DNA of 64,000 nt from Amycolatopsis bullii (GCF_014654205.1 NZ_BNAW01000048.1:1-64000); one strand, 5' to 3'. Positions 18,409-26,520 are shown, numbered from the stretch's first letter. Numbers and translations are program-made. The notes: generated from the sequence alone by a model not told the origin.

Positions 18409-19467
18409 ATGAGCGAAGAATCCGCCATGTTGTCCGAGCAGGACCTCAAACTGGCCGACGCGCTCCAGGCGGCGCCGCGGGCGTCGTGGTCGACGCTCGG
18501 GGACGCGCTCGGCCTCGGCGCGGTGACCGTGTCCCGCCGCTGGGACGCGCTCGTGGAGCGTGGGGAGGCTTGGCTCACCGCCTACGCCGGCGGGGAGCTG
18601 ATCGAGCAGCTGGTGCTGGCGTTCGTCTCGATCGACTGTGAGCCGGGCGCGGCGGTGTCGGTCGCCTACGAGCTGGCCTCGGACGTGCACGTGGCGACGG
18701 TCGAGCAGGTGGCGGGGCCGTGCGACCTGCTCGCGCATGTGGTGGCGCCGTCGTTGCGAGAGCTGGGGGCGCACGTGGCGGCCCTGGCGGTCCCCGGCGT
18801 GACGCGGCTGCGGACGACGTTGTCCCCGCGGATGTTCACCGAGGGCAGCCGCTGGCGGGTGCGGGCGATCTCGCCGGGCCAGCGGGAGGCCTTGTCGGCG
18901 AAGCCGGCCCGCCACCGCGCCCCGCTGCGGTTCGACGCGGCGGACCGGGCCCTGATCCTGGCGCTGGGCACGGACCCCCGTGCGTCGGCGGCGGCGCTGG
19001 CGGAGTCACTCGGCATCGGGGCGACGACGGTCCGCCGCCGGCTGGACGGACTGCTGGGCCGCGGCGCGATCCGCGTCCGCTGCGAGATCGCGCGGTCGGT
19101 GTCGCCGGCGCCGGTCACGGTGACGCTGTGGCTGCGCGTGCCCCCGGACAAGCTGGAGACGACGGCCCGCTCGCTGGCGATGGTGCCGGAGGTCCGCATG
19201 TGCGCGGCCCTGACCGGCGCGGCGAACCTGATGCTGGTGCTGTGGCTGGCTTCGTCGCACGAGGTGGTTCCCGTGGAGGCCCAGCTGGCGGCGAAGCTGC
19301 CGTGGCTGGAGATCACCGGCCGGGCGGTGACGCTGCGGAGCGTCAAGCTGATGGGCCGGGTGCTCGACGCCGCGGGCCGCGGGACGGGGCGGGTGCCGCT
19401 GGACTTCTGGGCCGCGGTCCCCGTGCCGGAGCACGGGGACCGCAGCGTTCACCGGCCCGGGGGATGA
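18409..19467 (+). CDS. double-HTH Lrp/AsnC-family regulator
   Basis: 352 aa, about twice the usual Lrp length, with two HTH units: one at about 5-50 (LGDALGLGAVTVSRRWDALVERG) and one at about 170-220 (LAESLGIGATTVRRRLDGLLGRG), each followed by a ligand-sensing-like domain. This fused form is common in actinomycetes. It is divergent from the M20-DUF3311-SSS-amidohydrolase operon with 68 nt between, so it most likely controls that operon, with an amino acid or its N-acyl form as effector. The gene is followed by a long repeat-filled gap. Confidence 0.9.
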   Translation: MSEESAMLSEQDLKLADALQAAPRASWSTLGDALGLGAVTVSRRWDALVERGEAWLTAYAGGELIEQLVLAFVSIDCEPGAAVSVAYELASDVHVATVEQVAGPCDLLAHVVAPSLRELGAHVAALAVPGVTRLRTTLSPRMFTEGSRWRVRAISPGQREALSAKPARHRAPLRFDAADRALILALGTDPRASAAALAESLGIGATTVRRRLDGLLGRGAIRVRCEIARSVSPAPVTVTLWLRVPPDKLETTARSLAMVPEVRMCAALTGAANLMLVLWLASSHEVVPVEAQLAAKLPWLEITGRAVTLRSVKLMGRVLDAAGRGTGRVPLDFWAAVPVPEHGDRSVHRPGG

Positions 19468-19612
19468 GGGGGTGAGGTGGAGGGAAGCATCCCCCGGGAC
19501 CGGGGTTCGTGGGCAACGCCTCCGCCGAGAGTCCGGCCCGGTGACCGAGGGGCGGCCACCGGCCGGGGCTTCGGGGCGGGGTTCGCGGTCTTCGCGGGGC
19601 TTTCGGGCGGGA

Positions 19613-19840
19613 CTCGCGTGGCTCGGGACGGAAGTCGCGTGATCAGGGGCGGATCTCGCGGGCTTGGGGACGGAAGTCGCGTGATTGGGGGCGGAATCTC
19701 GCGTGCTTGGCGACGGAAGTCGCGTGGTTGGGGGCGGATCTCGCGGGCCGGGAGGGGCATCTCGCGTGATTGGAGGGGCATCTCGCGTGATCGGAAGGGC
19801 ATCACGCGTGATTGGGCGGGCATCTCGCGCGCTGGCGCGT
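19613..19840. repeat. family A 21-bp tandem repeat array (about 11 units)
   Basis: Degenerate 21-bp units built around TCKCGCGTGATTGG followed by a G-rich part (for example GAGGGGCATC). The best units carry the 10-bp palindrome TCACGCGTGA. The same family occurs at 28654-28722 and 63545-63601. Confidence 0.85.
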
Positions 19841-19886
19841 CGGCTGGCGTACCTGGAGGGTCGGGTTGCGTGGCTGGAGGGTCGGG
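19841..19886. repeat. family B 21-bp repeat, two units
   Basis: Two units of the GCGTACCTGGAGGGTCGG type (second unit GCGTGGCTGGAGGGTCGG), directly following the family A array. The same unit forms arrays at 28570-28652 and 31155-31242. Confidence 0.85.
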
Positions 19887-19913
19887 TGGGTGGGGGAAGG
19901 GTTCCGGCGCGGT

Positions 19914-20290
19914 GGACGGGGGTGAGGTGGAGGGAAGCGTCCACCGGGCCGGAACTCGCGGGCGGGAGCGACTCCCGCCTTCTCCTCCTTCGCTGATCCG
20001 GCAGAGCCGGATCGGTGGGGTGAAGAATCCCGGCCCGGCGGACTCAAGGGGGGTGAGGTGGAGGGAAGCGTCCACCGGACCGGGGCTCGGGGTGCGAGAC
20101 AAACGTCCCGCGATCTTCGGGGTGAAACAACCCGCCCGGCGGACTAGGGGGGTGAGGTGGAGGGAAGCGTCCACCGGACCGGGGCTCGGGGTGCGGGAGA
20201 AACCTCCCGCGACTTACGGGGTGAAGCAACCGGCCCGGCGGACTCAAGGGGGGTGAGGTGGAGGGAAGTGTCCGCCGGGCCGGGGATCGA
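19914..20290. repeat. family C long repeat, about 100-bp tandem units
   Basis: The motif GTGAGGTGGAGGGAAG occurs near 19472, 19921, 20052, 20152 and 20253. The last three lie about 100 bp apart and share most of the unit (GTCCACCGGACCGGGGCTCG, then a CCCGCGA/GGGGTGAA part, then CCCGGCGGACT), so two whole tandem units plus a partial one can be read. They sit at the 3' end of the lipoprotein A gene. Confidence 0.85.
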
Positions 20291-20298
20291 GGGGCGGG

Positions 20299-21210
20299 TC
20301 AGTACCCGCCGGGGGATGTCGCCACTGCCTGCCGGACCGCGGGCCGTCGGGCCGGGTCCGCCTTGCAGCCGTTGGGTTCCAGTGCGTACCAGGTGCCGCC
20401 CGCGCCGTGGCCGCTCGCCTCTCCGGGCGCGCCGTCCTGGGCGTAGGTGTACACCGGCCAGCCGCCGACCGTCACCTGGCTGGTGCCGTCCGCTCGGCGG
20501 ATGCGGCCGACCAGTCCGGCGTCGATCCCGTCGGCGACGGTGATGCGGCCGTCGGCCGGCAGCGGCGGCCACTTCCGCGCGCAGGCTGCGTCGCAAGTGG
20601 ACTTTCCGGATCCCTTGCCGTCCTGGGTGAAGAGGTAGAGCGTGCGGCCGCCGGAGTCGGTGAGGACCGGGCCGAGGCCGTCGACCTCCGTGGTACCGAG
20701 GGTGGCCGGCTCGCTGCCCGCCTTCTCCCCCGTCGGGGTGATCGCCGCCCAGTCCGCGCCGGCTTCCCGGCCGAGCGCGACGCCCGGGCCGGTGTCCTTC
20801 GCGTACCGGTAGACCGGCCAGCCGCCGACCGTCACCTGCTTGCGGCCGTCGGGCCGGGTGACCAGGCCGACCCCGGCGCCGGGCACCGGGACGTCGGAGA
20901 CCAGCGGCGGCCACGTCATCGCGCACGGACCGGCACAAGTCGCCTTCGACGGCTTGGCCGCGTCCTTCGCGTAGCGGTAGAGCGTGTGCCCTTCGGCATC
21001 GGCCAGCACCGTGCCCAGACCGTCCACCGTGGACGAGATCAGCTGGACGCCGGAGCCGGCCGGAACCGCGCTCGCCGGCTGCTGCTGCGCCCCGAGCACC
21101 ACCGGACGGCCGGCACCGGACGTGGCGTACGGGTTGGTCCCGCAGGCCGCGACCAGCGCGAGTCCGGCGAAGGCGATCGGTGCGGCGGCAGCCGGGCGAG
21201 CACGGTTCAT
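20299..21210 (-). CDS. surface lipoprotein with two PF03640-type repeats
   Basis: 303 aa. Lipobox LVAAC with Cys23, so it should be lipid-anchored outside the membrane. Two copies of the secreted repeat of unknown function (Lipoprotein_15, COG4315) at about 58-160 and 175-285; each has G-TLYxYxxD, then a Cys pair (C92/C96; C206/C210, both CxxxC before a W-PPL) and a VTVGGWPVYxYA motif. Function of this family is unknown. It lies 31 nt after the DUF1996 gene and is probably cotranscribed with it from the ECF-type promoter at 22801-22831. Paralogue of the lipoprotein at 24520. Confidence 0.9.
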   Translation of the reverse strand: MNRARPAAAAPIAFAGLALVAACGTNPYATSGAGRPVVLGAQQQPASAVPAGSGVQLISSTVDGLGTVLADAEGHTLYRYAKDAAKPSKATCAGPCAMTWPPLVSDVPVPGAGVGLVTRPDGRKQVTVGGWPVYRYAKDTGPGVALGREAGADWAAITPTGEKAGSEPATLGTTEVDGLGPVLTDSGGRTLYLFTQDGKGSGKSTCDAACARKWPPLPADGRITVADGIDAGLVGRIRRADGTSQVTVGGWPVYTYAQDGAPGEASGHGAGGTWYALEPNGCKADPARRPAVRQAVATSPGGY

Positions 21211-21241
21211 CGGAAGTTCTCCTTCCCGCTTGCGAAGGGCG

Positions 21242-22651
21242 CTATTCGGCGCAGACCTTGCCGGAGTTGATGCAGTTGACCAGGCGGCCCATGATCTGCT
21301 TGTTCATCACGTTCGCGAAGTCGTCGTGGTCGGACTTCGGGTTGTGCTCTTCCTGGGCGAAGGCGTCCACCTTGTACTCCTTGTTCTGCTGGACGTCCTG
21401 CGGAACGTTGTACACCAGGGTGACCTCGAGCTGGGGCACGTTCTTGAACCCCTGCGGGCACTTGCCCTGCTTGTCGGCGAACACGATGTGGGTGCGGTGG
21501 TTCGCGCTGTCGGTGTTCTTGCCGTCCCAGCAGTTGGGGAACGCGTGGATGCGCTCGACCTTGCTGCCCTGCGGGCAGATCGGGTACTTGTCGGTCAGCC
21601 GGTCCTCGAACCCGGTGCAGGTCCAGCTCGGCCGCGCGTTGGCCGGGCCGTTGGTGCTCTGCTTGGCGTCACCGTAGAGGATCTTCAGGCCGAGCGGCAT
21701 CGCGACGACGTTCTGCGCGCCGCCGCCGATGAACTTCAGCGTCGCGGACTCGGGCTCGATGATCTCGCCGTCGTTGTCGCCGACCTCTTCGTTCGCGCCC
21801 TGCGGGCCGCCGAGCTCTTCCTGCTGCCCCTGGTCCTTGTTCTGGTCCTGGTTCTTGCCCTGCTGGTTCTGCTGGTCCTTGTTCTGGCCCTGCTGCTGGT
21901 TCTTGTTCTGCTGGTTCTGCTGGTTCTTGTTCTGGTCCTGCTGCTGGCCGTTCTGGTCCTGCTGCTGGTTGCGCTGGCGGCGCTGGCCGTCCTGCTGCTG
22001 ACCGTCGTTCTGGTCGCCCTGCTGCTGCCGCGCGCTCCTGCCCGACTGACCGCCGCCCTGGCCGGCGCGCTGATCCTGCGCGTCCTTGGCGTCCTGGGCG
22101 CTCTTGTCCTCTTGGACGTCGCCCGTCTTGCCCTGCTGCTCCTGCTTGGCCTTCTGGTTCTTCTGCTGGTCCTGGGCCTTGTCTTCGCGGTCGATCCGGA
22201 TGACGGGCCAGAAGTAGGCGGACTTGTCACCGTTCTTGCAGGTGGTGCCGCCGGCGAGCAGGCTCTTGAGGCTCGAGTCGGCGTCCGTCGTCACGTTGCC
22301 GACGTAGTCGTGCAGGTGCTGGGCGCCGTTCTTGATCCCGGGCTGGGCGATGAAGTTGTCCGGGTTGTGGTGCGCACCGTCCGCGTTCGTTCCACAGTCG
22401 ACGGTGAAGGAACCCTTGGCGCCCTTCTTCTTCAAGGCCGCGTTGACGTTGCTGCCCGCGGGAACCTTGGTGATGTCGATGAAGAACGACGGGTCCGCGG
22501 GGTCCGCGCTGGCCTCGCCCGTGCGCCCCGCGGTGACCGCGACGGCGAGGCCGCCGACGGCGATCGCCAGGCCGATCGCGCCCATCGCGATCTTGGTTCG
22601 GCGGGCGACGCGGTGTTTGCCGGTCACGGGGGGCCGAGAATTCCGGGCCAT
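21242..22651 (-). CDS. DUF1996 secreted/anchored protein with large Q/N-rich insert
   Basis: 469 aa. A basic N-terminus and a hydrophobic segment (21-41) give a signal anchor or signal peptide. The DUF1996 domain is split: the first part (about 55-155, with QHLHDYVGN at 111-119) and the second (about 300-465, with FPNCWDGKN and NHRTHIVF) are separated by about 145 residues made mostly of Gln, Asn, Lys and Asp. DUF1996 is found in secreted fungal and actinobacterial proteins with conserved His/Trp but no proven reaction. Start has GAGGTGA upstream. Preceded by an ECF-type promoter. Confidence 0.88.
   Translation of the reverse strand: MARNSRPPVTGKHRVARRTKIAMGAIGLAIAVGGLAVAVTAGRTGEASADPADPSFFIDITKVPAGSNVNAALKKKGAKGSFTVDCGTNADGAHHNPDNFIAQPGIKNGAQHLHDYVGNVTTDADSSLKSLLAGGTTCKNGDKSAYFWPVIRIDREDKAQDQQKNQKAKQEQQGKTGDVQEDKSAQDAKDAQDQRAGQGGGQSGRSARQQQGDQNDGQQQDGQRRQRNQQQDQNGQQQDQNKNQQNQQNKNQQQGQNKDQQNQQGKNQDQNKDQGQQEELGGPQGANEEVGDNDGEIIEPESATLKFIGGGAQNVVAMPLGLKILYGDAKQSTNGPANARPSWTCTGFEDRLTDKYPICPQGSKVERIHAFPNCWDGKNTDSANHRTHIVFADKQGKCPQGFKNVPQLEVTLVYNVPQDVQQNKEYKVDAFAQEEHNPKSDHDDFANVMNKQIMGRLVNCINSGKVCAE
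21752..22189 (-). repeat. low-complexity Gln/Asn/Lys/Asp-coding tract inside the DUF1996 gene
   Basis: Codons CAG, AAC, AAG and GAC are repeated for about 440 nt (residues 155-300), giving short runs such as QQNQQNKNQQQ. On the plus strand it reads as repeated CTGCTGGT/CTTGTTCTGG words. Confidence 0.9.
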
Positions 22652-22800
22652 AGACTAGTTCACCTCGTTCGTTTTTCCGGGCGCGCGCCAGCAGCGCGGC
22701 GGCCCGGGCAAGAACTACCGTTGATGGAGCTCGAGATCTCACGGAACCCGTCGGGGATGCTTGCGGTTCCGGCTGTCGGGATGCATCGGGGGATGCATTG

Positions 22801-22831
22801 GGGGATACGGACCCGAGTGCCCCGAGGTTCA
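22801..22831 (-). promoter_or_regulatory. ECF-type promoter for the DUF1996-lipoprotein operon
   Basis: On the minus strand TGAACC (22831-22826), a 16-nt spacer and CGTATCCCC (22809-22801). The same -35, spacer length and -10 occur on the plus strand at 24352-24382. TGAACC-N16-18-CGT is close to the reported SigL-type consensus of M. tuberculosis. The leader to the ATG at 22651 would be about 140 nt. Confidence 0.75.
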
Positions 22832-22923
22832 AAAGCGACCGGCCCGTTATCTGTTCGTTATCTGCGAGAACGCAACCGGACAGCATCGACCCAGGTCACG
22901 AGGGTTCACGAAGAGAAAGAGAT

Positions 22924-23712
22924 TCAGCGCTGGACGACGACGAGAACGGTGCCGTCTTCGCCGCGGACCTCGAACCGGTTGATCTGGTCCATCGCCAGGG
23001 AGACCGAACCCTGCAGCCGCAACGGTTCTGGCGAGCCGGGGATGCCGAACCCCTTGGGCGGCACCGACCAGCTGGAGACGACCCGCTCGGCGCCGGTCGT
23101 CGGCACGGCGACCAGCTGGCACTTCACCGGTCCGACGATCCCGCGCAGCTCGAGCTCGACGCGGCTGCCCCACTCCACCGGCGAAACGGTGACCAGGGCG
23201 CTGACGGCCGACCCGCCGCTGCCGCGGCCGTAGGTCTGCCCGCCGCCGGGCTGCCCCTGGGCACCCCCGGGCGGCGCGGTGGACGTCGCCGGGACACTCG
23301 TGGCCGGCGGTGGCTGCTTGGTGCTCGGAGCGGCGAGCGAGGCGGGCGGGACGGCATCGGCCGGCCGGACCGCGAGGGTCACCAGCGGACCGGCGATCAC
23401 GGCCGCCGCGGCCGCGGCCCCGGCGAGGATGCCGATCCGGCGACGGCGGCGGCGCTTGACGGCGGCCTCTTCCATGAGGCCGCGCAGCACCCGCGGGCCG
23501 GGCGACAGGGTGCGCGGGCTGGGCGCCGGCATCGGCGGCTCCGGCCAGCTGCGCTTCACCAGGTCGAGCACGTCCGGCAGCTGGTAGAGCTCGATCAGGT
23601 CGAGCTGGCAGTGCGGGCAGTTCATCAGGTGGGCTTCGAACTGGGAGTTCTCGGCCTCGCTGAGGACGCCGAGGACGTAGGCGGCGACGTCGGTGTGCGG
23701 TGATCCGGCCAC
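22924..23712 (-). CDS. anti-sigma factor with zinc-binding domain (RslA-like)
   Basis: 262 aa. N-terminal ZAS-type zinc site His28-x3-Cys32-x2-Cys35 (HLMNCPHC), a cytoplasmic linker, a basic stretch (86-92) and one membrane helix (93-116), then a secreted Thr/Pro-rich linker and a C-terminal domain. This is the layout of membrane anti-sigma factors that hold an ECF sigma factor until a signal changes the zinc site. It starts 7 nt after the sigma gene stop. The ECF promoter just beyond its 3' end drives the next operon. Confidence 0.92.
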   Translation of the reverse strand: MAGSPHTDVAAYVLGVLSEAENSQFEAHLMNCPHCQLDLIELYQLPDVLDLVKRSWPEPPMPAPSPRTLSPGPRVLRGLMEEAAVKRRRRRRIGILAGAAAAAAVIAGPLVTLAVRPADAVPPASLAAPSTKQPPPATSVPATSTAPPGGAQGQPGGGQTYGRGSGGSAVSALVTVSPVEWGSRVELELRGIVGPVKCQLVAVPTTGAERVVSSWSVPPKGFGIPGSPEPLRLQGSVSLAMDQINRFEVRGEDGTVLVVVQR

Positions 23713-23719
23713 GCTCAGT

Positions 23720-24289
23720 TCACCCCCGCTCGCGCAAAGCCCGGCGCAGCGCGCGCACGGCGTGGTGGATGCGGGACTTGACGGTGCCCGGGGGGACGCC
23801 GAGGGTGGCCGCGACCTCGTTCACCGTGCGATCGCGCAGGTAGGTCTGCTGGATGGCCTCCCGCTGCTCGGGCGAAAGACCCTGCAGCGCCTCGTAAACG
23901 ATCATCGCGGCGAGCGTCCGGTCCGATTCGTCGGACACCGCGATCGCGTCGGACTCGATCTCCTCGAGCTCCTGGGGCCGGACGCTGCGGCTGCGCCAGC
24001 CGTCGATGACGGTCCGCCGGGCCACCGTGAACAACCAGGCACGCAGCATCTCGGGCTGGCGGTCGAGCTTGTCGGCGTTCCGCCACGCCTTGATCAGGGT
24101 CTCCTGCACGACGTCTTCGGCCCACTGCCGGTCGTGGCCGGTCAGCCGCAGGGCGAACGCCATGAGGGACCCGCCGAACTCCTGGTAGAGCGCCTTCGCC
24201 AGATCGTCGTGGCCGTCGCCGGGCTCGACGACGACCTCCTGATCTCCGATGGATCTGAGCGCTCGGGTGTGCCGTCCCACGCGGGACAT
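23720..24289 (-). CDS. ECF sigma factor (SigL/SigK-like)
   Basis: 189 aa. Sigma region 2 at about 34-105 (ALRLTGHDRQWAEDVVQETLIKAW) and region 4 at about 135-185 (LSPEQREAIQQTYLRDRTVNEVAATLG, then PPGTVKSRIHHAVRALR). Closest by eye to mycobacterial SigL. Adjacent to its zinc anti-sigma factor. The paired TGAACC-N16-CGTATCC promoters on both sides of the pair are the likely targets. No such promoter was found in front of the sigma gene itself. Confidence 0.93.
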   Translation of the reverse strand: MSRVGRHTRALRSIGDQEVVVEPGDGHDDLAKALYQEFGGSLMAFALRLTGHDRQWAEDVVQETLIKAWRNADKLDRQPEMLRAWLFTVARRTVIDGWRSRSVRPQELEEIESDAIAVSDESDRTLAAMIVYEALQGLSPEQREAIQQTYLRDRTVNEVAATLGVPPGTVKSRIHHAVRALRRALRERG

Positions 24290-24351
24290 CCTGGTGGGCC
24301 GGACGGCCTACGTCCAGTACTTCCGGGCCGCAAACCGGCCCAAAACTTTTT

Positions 24352-24382
24352 TGAACCGTTTCCGGACCGTGTCCGTATCCCC
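24352..24382 (+). promoter_or_regulatory. ECF-type promoter for the lipoprotein-DUF4142-ferric reductase operon
   Basis: TGAACC at 24352-24357, 16-nt spacer, CGTATCCCC at 24374-24382. Matches the minus-strand promoter at 22801-22831 in both boxes and in spacing. The leader to the GTG at 24520 would be about 130 nt. Confidence 0.75.
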
Positions 24383-24519
24383 TACCGAAGACCCCGACCA
24401 GGCGTTGTCCCCCGCAACGCTCCGCATCCACTCCGGACCGAATGTCCACTGTGGATCTTTCGCGCCCTTTTCCGTTGCACTACCGGCAACAGCGCGTAGT
24501 CATGCCCCACGGAGGAGCA

Positions 24520-25125
24520 GTGATCCGCATTCCCCGCCCGGTGGTCCCCGCCGCCGTGTGCCTCACCGCACTCGCCTTGCTCACTGCCTGTACCGCCGGT
24601 GCCGCCACCACCTCGGGTGGCGGGTACGCCGCCGGCGGTGCCGCCGGGATGCAGATGCCCGGCATGCAACAGCAGGGGCAGGTCGTCCTGCCGATGCCGC
24701 AGGGCATCACCGCCGACCCGAACAACCCGGCGAAGAGCCAGCTCAGGGCGGCGAAGACGTTCGACCTCGGTCTCCTGCTCGTCGACGGCACCGGGTACAC
24801 GATCTACCGGTACGACCGGGACACCCCCAATCCCTCGCGGTCGAACTGCACCGGTGCCTGCGCGACCAAGTGGATCCCGGTCAAGGCCGGCGGCAACCTG
24901 CCCCCGATCGACGTCGACCAGTCGCTGATCGGCGAGATCACCCGCGACGACGGTTCCCAGCAGCTCACCCTCGCCGGGTGGCCCCTCTACCACTTCACCG
25001 GCGACGAGGAACCGGCCGACACCTCCGGCCAGGGCCTCGACCAGGCGTGGTACCCGATCGCGCCGGACGGCAAGAAGATCACGCTGACCCAGGACGAGTG
25101 GAGGCAAAATGCGTTCGGCGTCTGA
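24520..25125 (+). CDS. surface lipoprotein with one PF03640-type repeat and Met-rich N-terminus
   Basis: 201 aa from the GTG with GGAGG 4 nt upstream. Lipobox LTAC with Cys24. A short Met/Gln-rich stretch (MQMPGMQQQGQ at 44-54) could bind a soft metal. One COG4315 repeat (about 75-190): GYTIYRYDRD, Cys pair C110/C114 (CTGAC) before KW, and LAGWPLYHFTGD. Paralogue of the two-repeat lipoprotein across the sigma locus. Overlaps the DUF4142 gene by 17 nt. An ATG at 24502 is a less likely start. Confidence 0.88.
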   Translation: MIRIPRPVVPAAVCLTALALLTACTAGAATTSGGGYAAGGAAGMQMPGMQQQGQVVLPMPQGITADPNNPAKSQLRAAKTFDLGLLLVDGTGYTIYRYDRDTPNPSRSNCTGACATKWIPVKAGGNLPPIDVDQSLIGEITRDDGSQQLTLAGWPLYHFTGDEEPADTSGQGLDQAWYPIAPDGKKITLTQDEWRQNAFGV

Positions 25126-25909
25126 GCTCGCCGGGTTCGACTGCGAACCCGCGTCGGTTCTCGAGCGTTCCCGCCCGCTGGTCCGGATCCTCTTCGTCGT
25201 GGCACTGGTGCTGGCGCTGCTCGCGCCGGGCTCGGCTTCGCTCGCCCAGACCGGCGCCGTGAACTCGGTCTCCGACACCGACGCAGTGCTGTTGACCAAG
25301 GTCCGCCAGGCCGGTCTGTGGGAGATGCCGTCGGGCATGATGGCGATGGAGAAGGGCAGCCCGATCGTCCAGAAGGTCGGCTTCGCGATCATGATGGACC
25401 ACGGCCGCCTCGACGTCGCGACCCGCGCGCTTTCGCAGAAGCTGAACTCGCCGGTCCCCGACCAGCCCTCCGAGGAACAGCGCGGCTGGCTCGCCGAAGA
25501 GATGGCCGCCTCCCCCGGCCCGGAGTTCGACCGCGTCTTCGCCAACCGGCTGCGCGCCGCGCACGGCCAGGTGTTCGCCGTCCTCGCGCAGCTGCGGGCC
25601 GGTACCCGCAACGACGACGTGCGGGCCTTCGCGACCGTCGGCAACCAGGCCGTGATGCGGCACATGACGATGCTCGAGAGCACGGGGATGGTCGACTACA
25701 CGGCGCTGCCGGCCCCGGTCGTCTCCACGACCGCCGCGCCCACCGGCATCCAGCTCGGCCTCGACACGTCCCAGATGGCCGTGGTGGGAGCGCTGTTCCT
25801 GCTGGTCGGCGGCGGTCTGTTCTACGTGCTGCGCCAGATCAAGAGCAACCGTGGCCGCGCCAGGACGTCCCGGCCGGCCGCCGCGAGAACCGGGGGTAGC
25901 CATGGTTGA
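25109..25909 (+). CDS. DUF4142 (ferritin-like fold) membrane-anchored protein
   Basis: 266 aa. A hydrophobic N-terminal segment (about 25-46, ending ASLAQ) is a signal peptide or anchor; a DUF4142 four-helix domain follows (about 55-195: DAVLLTKVRQAGLWEMPSG, then KVGFAIMMDHGRLDVATRAL, AHGQVFAVLAQLR and VMRHMTMLEST); a C-terminal membrane helix (about 222-243) precedes a basic tail. His residues in the helices could bind metal as in ferritin-like proteins, but this is unproven. Overlaps both neighbours by short stretches, so it belongs to the five-gene operon. Confidence 0.87.
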   Translation: MRSASELAGFDCEPASVLERSRPLVRILFVVALVLALLAPGSASLAQTGAVNSVSDTDAVLLTKVRQAGLWEMPSGMMAMEKGSPIVQKVGFAIMMDHGRLDVATRALSQKLNSPVPDQPSEEQRGWLAEEMAASPGPEFDRVFANRLRAAHGQVFAVLAQLRAGTRNDDVRAFATVGNQAVMRHMTMLESTGMVDYTALPAPVVSTTAAPTGIQLGLDTSQMAVVGALFLLVGGGLFYVLRQIKSNRGRARTSRPAAARTGGSHG

Positions 25910-26519
25910 GACCTGGCACGACGCGACGATCTTCCTCACCCAGCAGTTCCAGCCGAAGACCGACCCGGCGGCCCGCGGCCTCGCCGCCTTCGCCGCCCGG
26001 ACGTCCTACGCGGCGACGATGCTGACGCTCACCTGGGGCGTGCTCACCGCGACGGGCTGGATCCGCTCGGTCACCGGCCGGAAGGGCCTGCGCAGCACGC
26101 ACATGGTGCTGGCCACCGCGACGATCATCTTCGGCTTGGTCCACGCGCTGGGCTTCACCTACCTGACCGTCCAGCCGTACAGCTTCGGCTACATGTTCAT
26201 CCCGTTCGGCTCCGGCCAGGAGACGCGCCACATCGCCGGCATCGTCGGCTTCGAGGTCATGTTCGCCATCTTCCTGACCGCGGGCCTGCAGCGCTTCACC
26301 TCCTACCGGCGGTGGCTGTGGCTGCACCGCTGCGCGTACCCGGCGGTGGGCCTGATCGCGATCCACTCCTGGTTCGGCGCCATCGCCAACGGCCACCTCT
26401 CGGTCACCTGGCTGGGCGGCATCACGCTGCTCGTCCCGGCCGTGACGGTGTCGATGCTGCGGTTCATGCCGGCCCGCACGCTCGAGCGCATCGGCCTCGT
26501 GGAAGAGCAGGTGGCCTGA
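25902..26519 (+). CDS. ferric reductase-like bis-heme membrane protein
   Basis: 205 aa, five to six membrane helices. Four histidines are placed as in ferric reductase/NOX transmembrane domains: His67 and His81 in one helix (spacing 14) and His142 and His155 in another (spacing 13), enough for two b-type hemes stacked across the membrane. There is no FAD or NADPH domain in the chain; those jobs probably fall to the ferredoxin and FAD reductase encoded next. ATG at 25902 overlaps the stop of the DUF4142 gene by 8 nt. Confidence 0.88.
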   Translation: MVETWHDATIFLTQQFQPKTDPAARGLAAFAARTSYAATMLTLTWGVLTATGWIRSVTGRKGLRSTHMVLATATIIFGLVHALGFTYLTVQPYSFGYMFIPFGSGQETRHIAGIVGFEVMFAIFLTAGLQRFTSYRRWLWLHRCAYPAVGLIAIHSWFGAIANGHLSVTWLGGITLLVPAVTVSMLRFMPARTLERIGLVEEQVA

Positions 26520-26520
26520 C

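Larger units (their letters stand above)
19468..20298. other. 831-nt gene-free gap filled with repeats
   Basis: No credible gene on either strand: reading frames here code for repeated Arg/Gly/Pro/Ser-rich peptides that simply follow the DNA repeats. The gap separates the convergent ends of the Lrp regulator and lipoprotein A genes. It holds about 11 copies of a 21-bp repeat (family A), two copies of a second 21-bp repeat (family B) and five copies of a GTGAGGTGGAGGGAAG motif (family C). Confidence 0.85.

Noticed and set aside
19613..19840. Possible CRISPR array
   Set aside because: The 21-bp units are directly joined with no unique spacers, and no cas genes are near.
19449..20174. Minus-strand frames starting with repeated MDASLHLTP
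   Set aside because: The peptides simply reflect the family C DNA repeats; no ribosome site, no domain, different frames in each unit.
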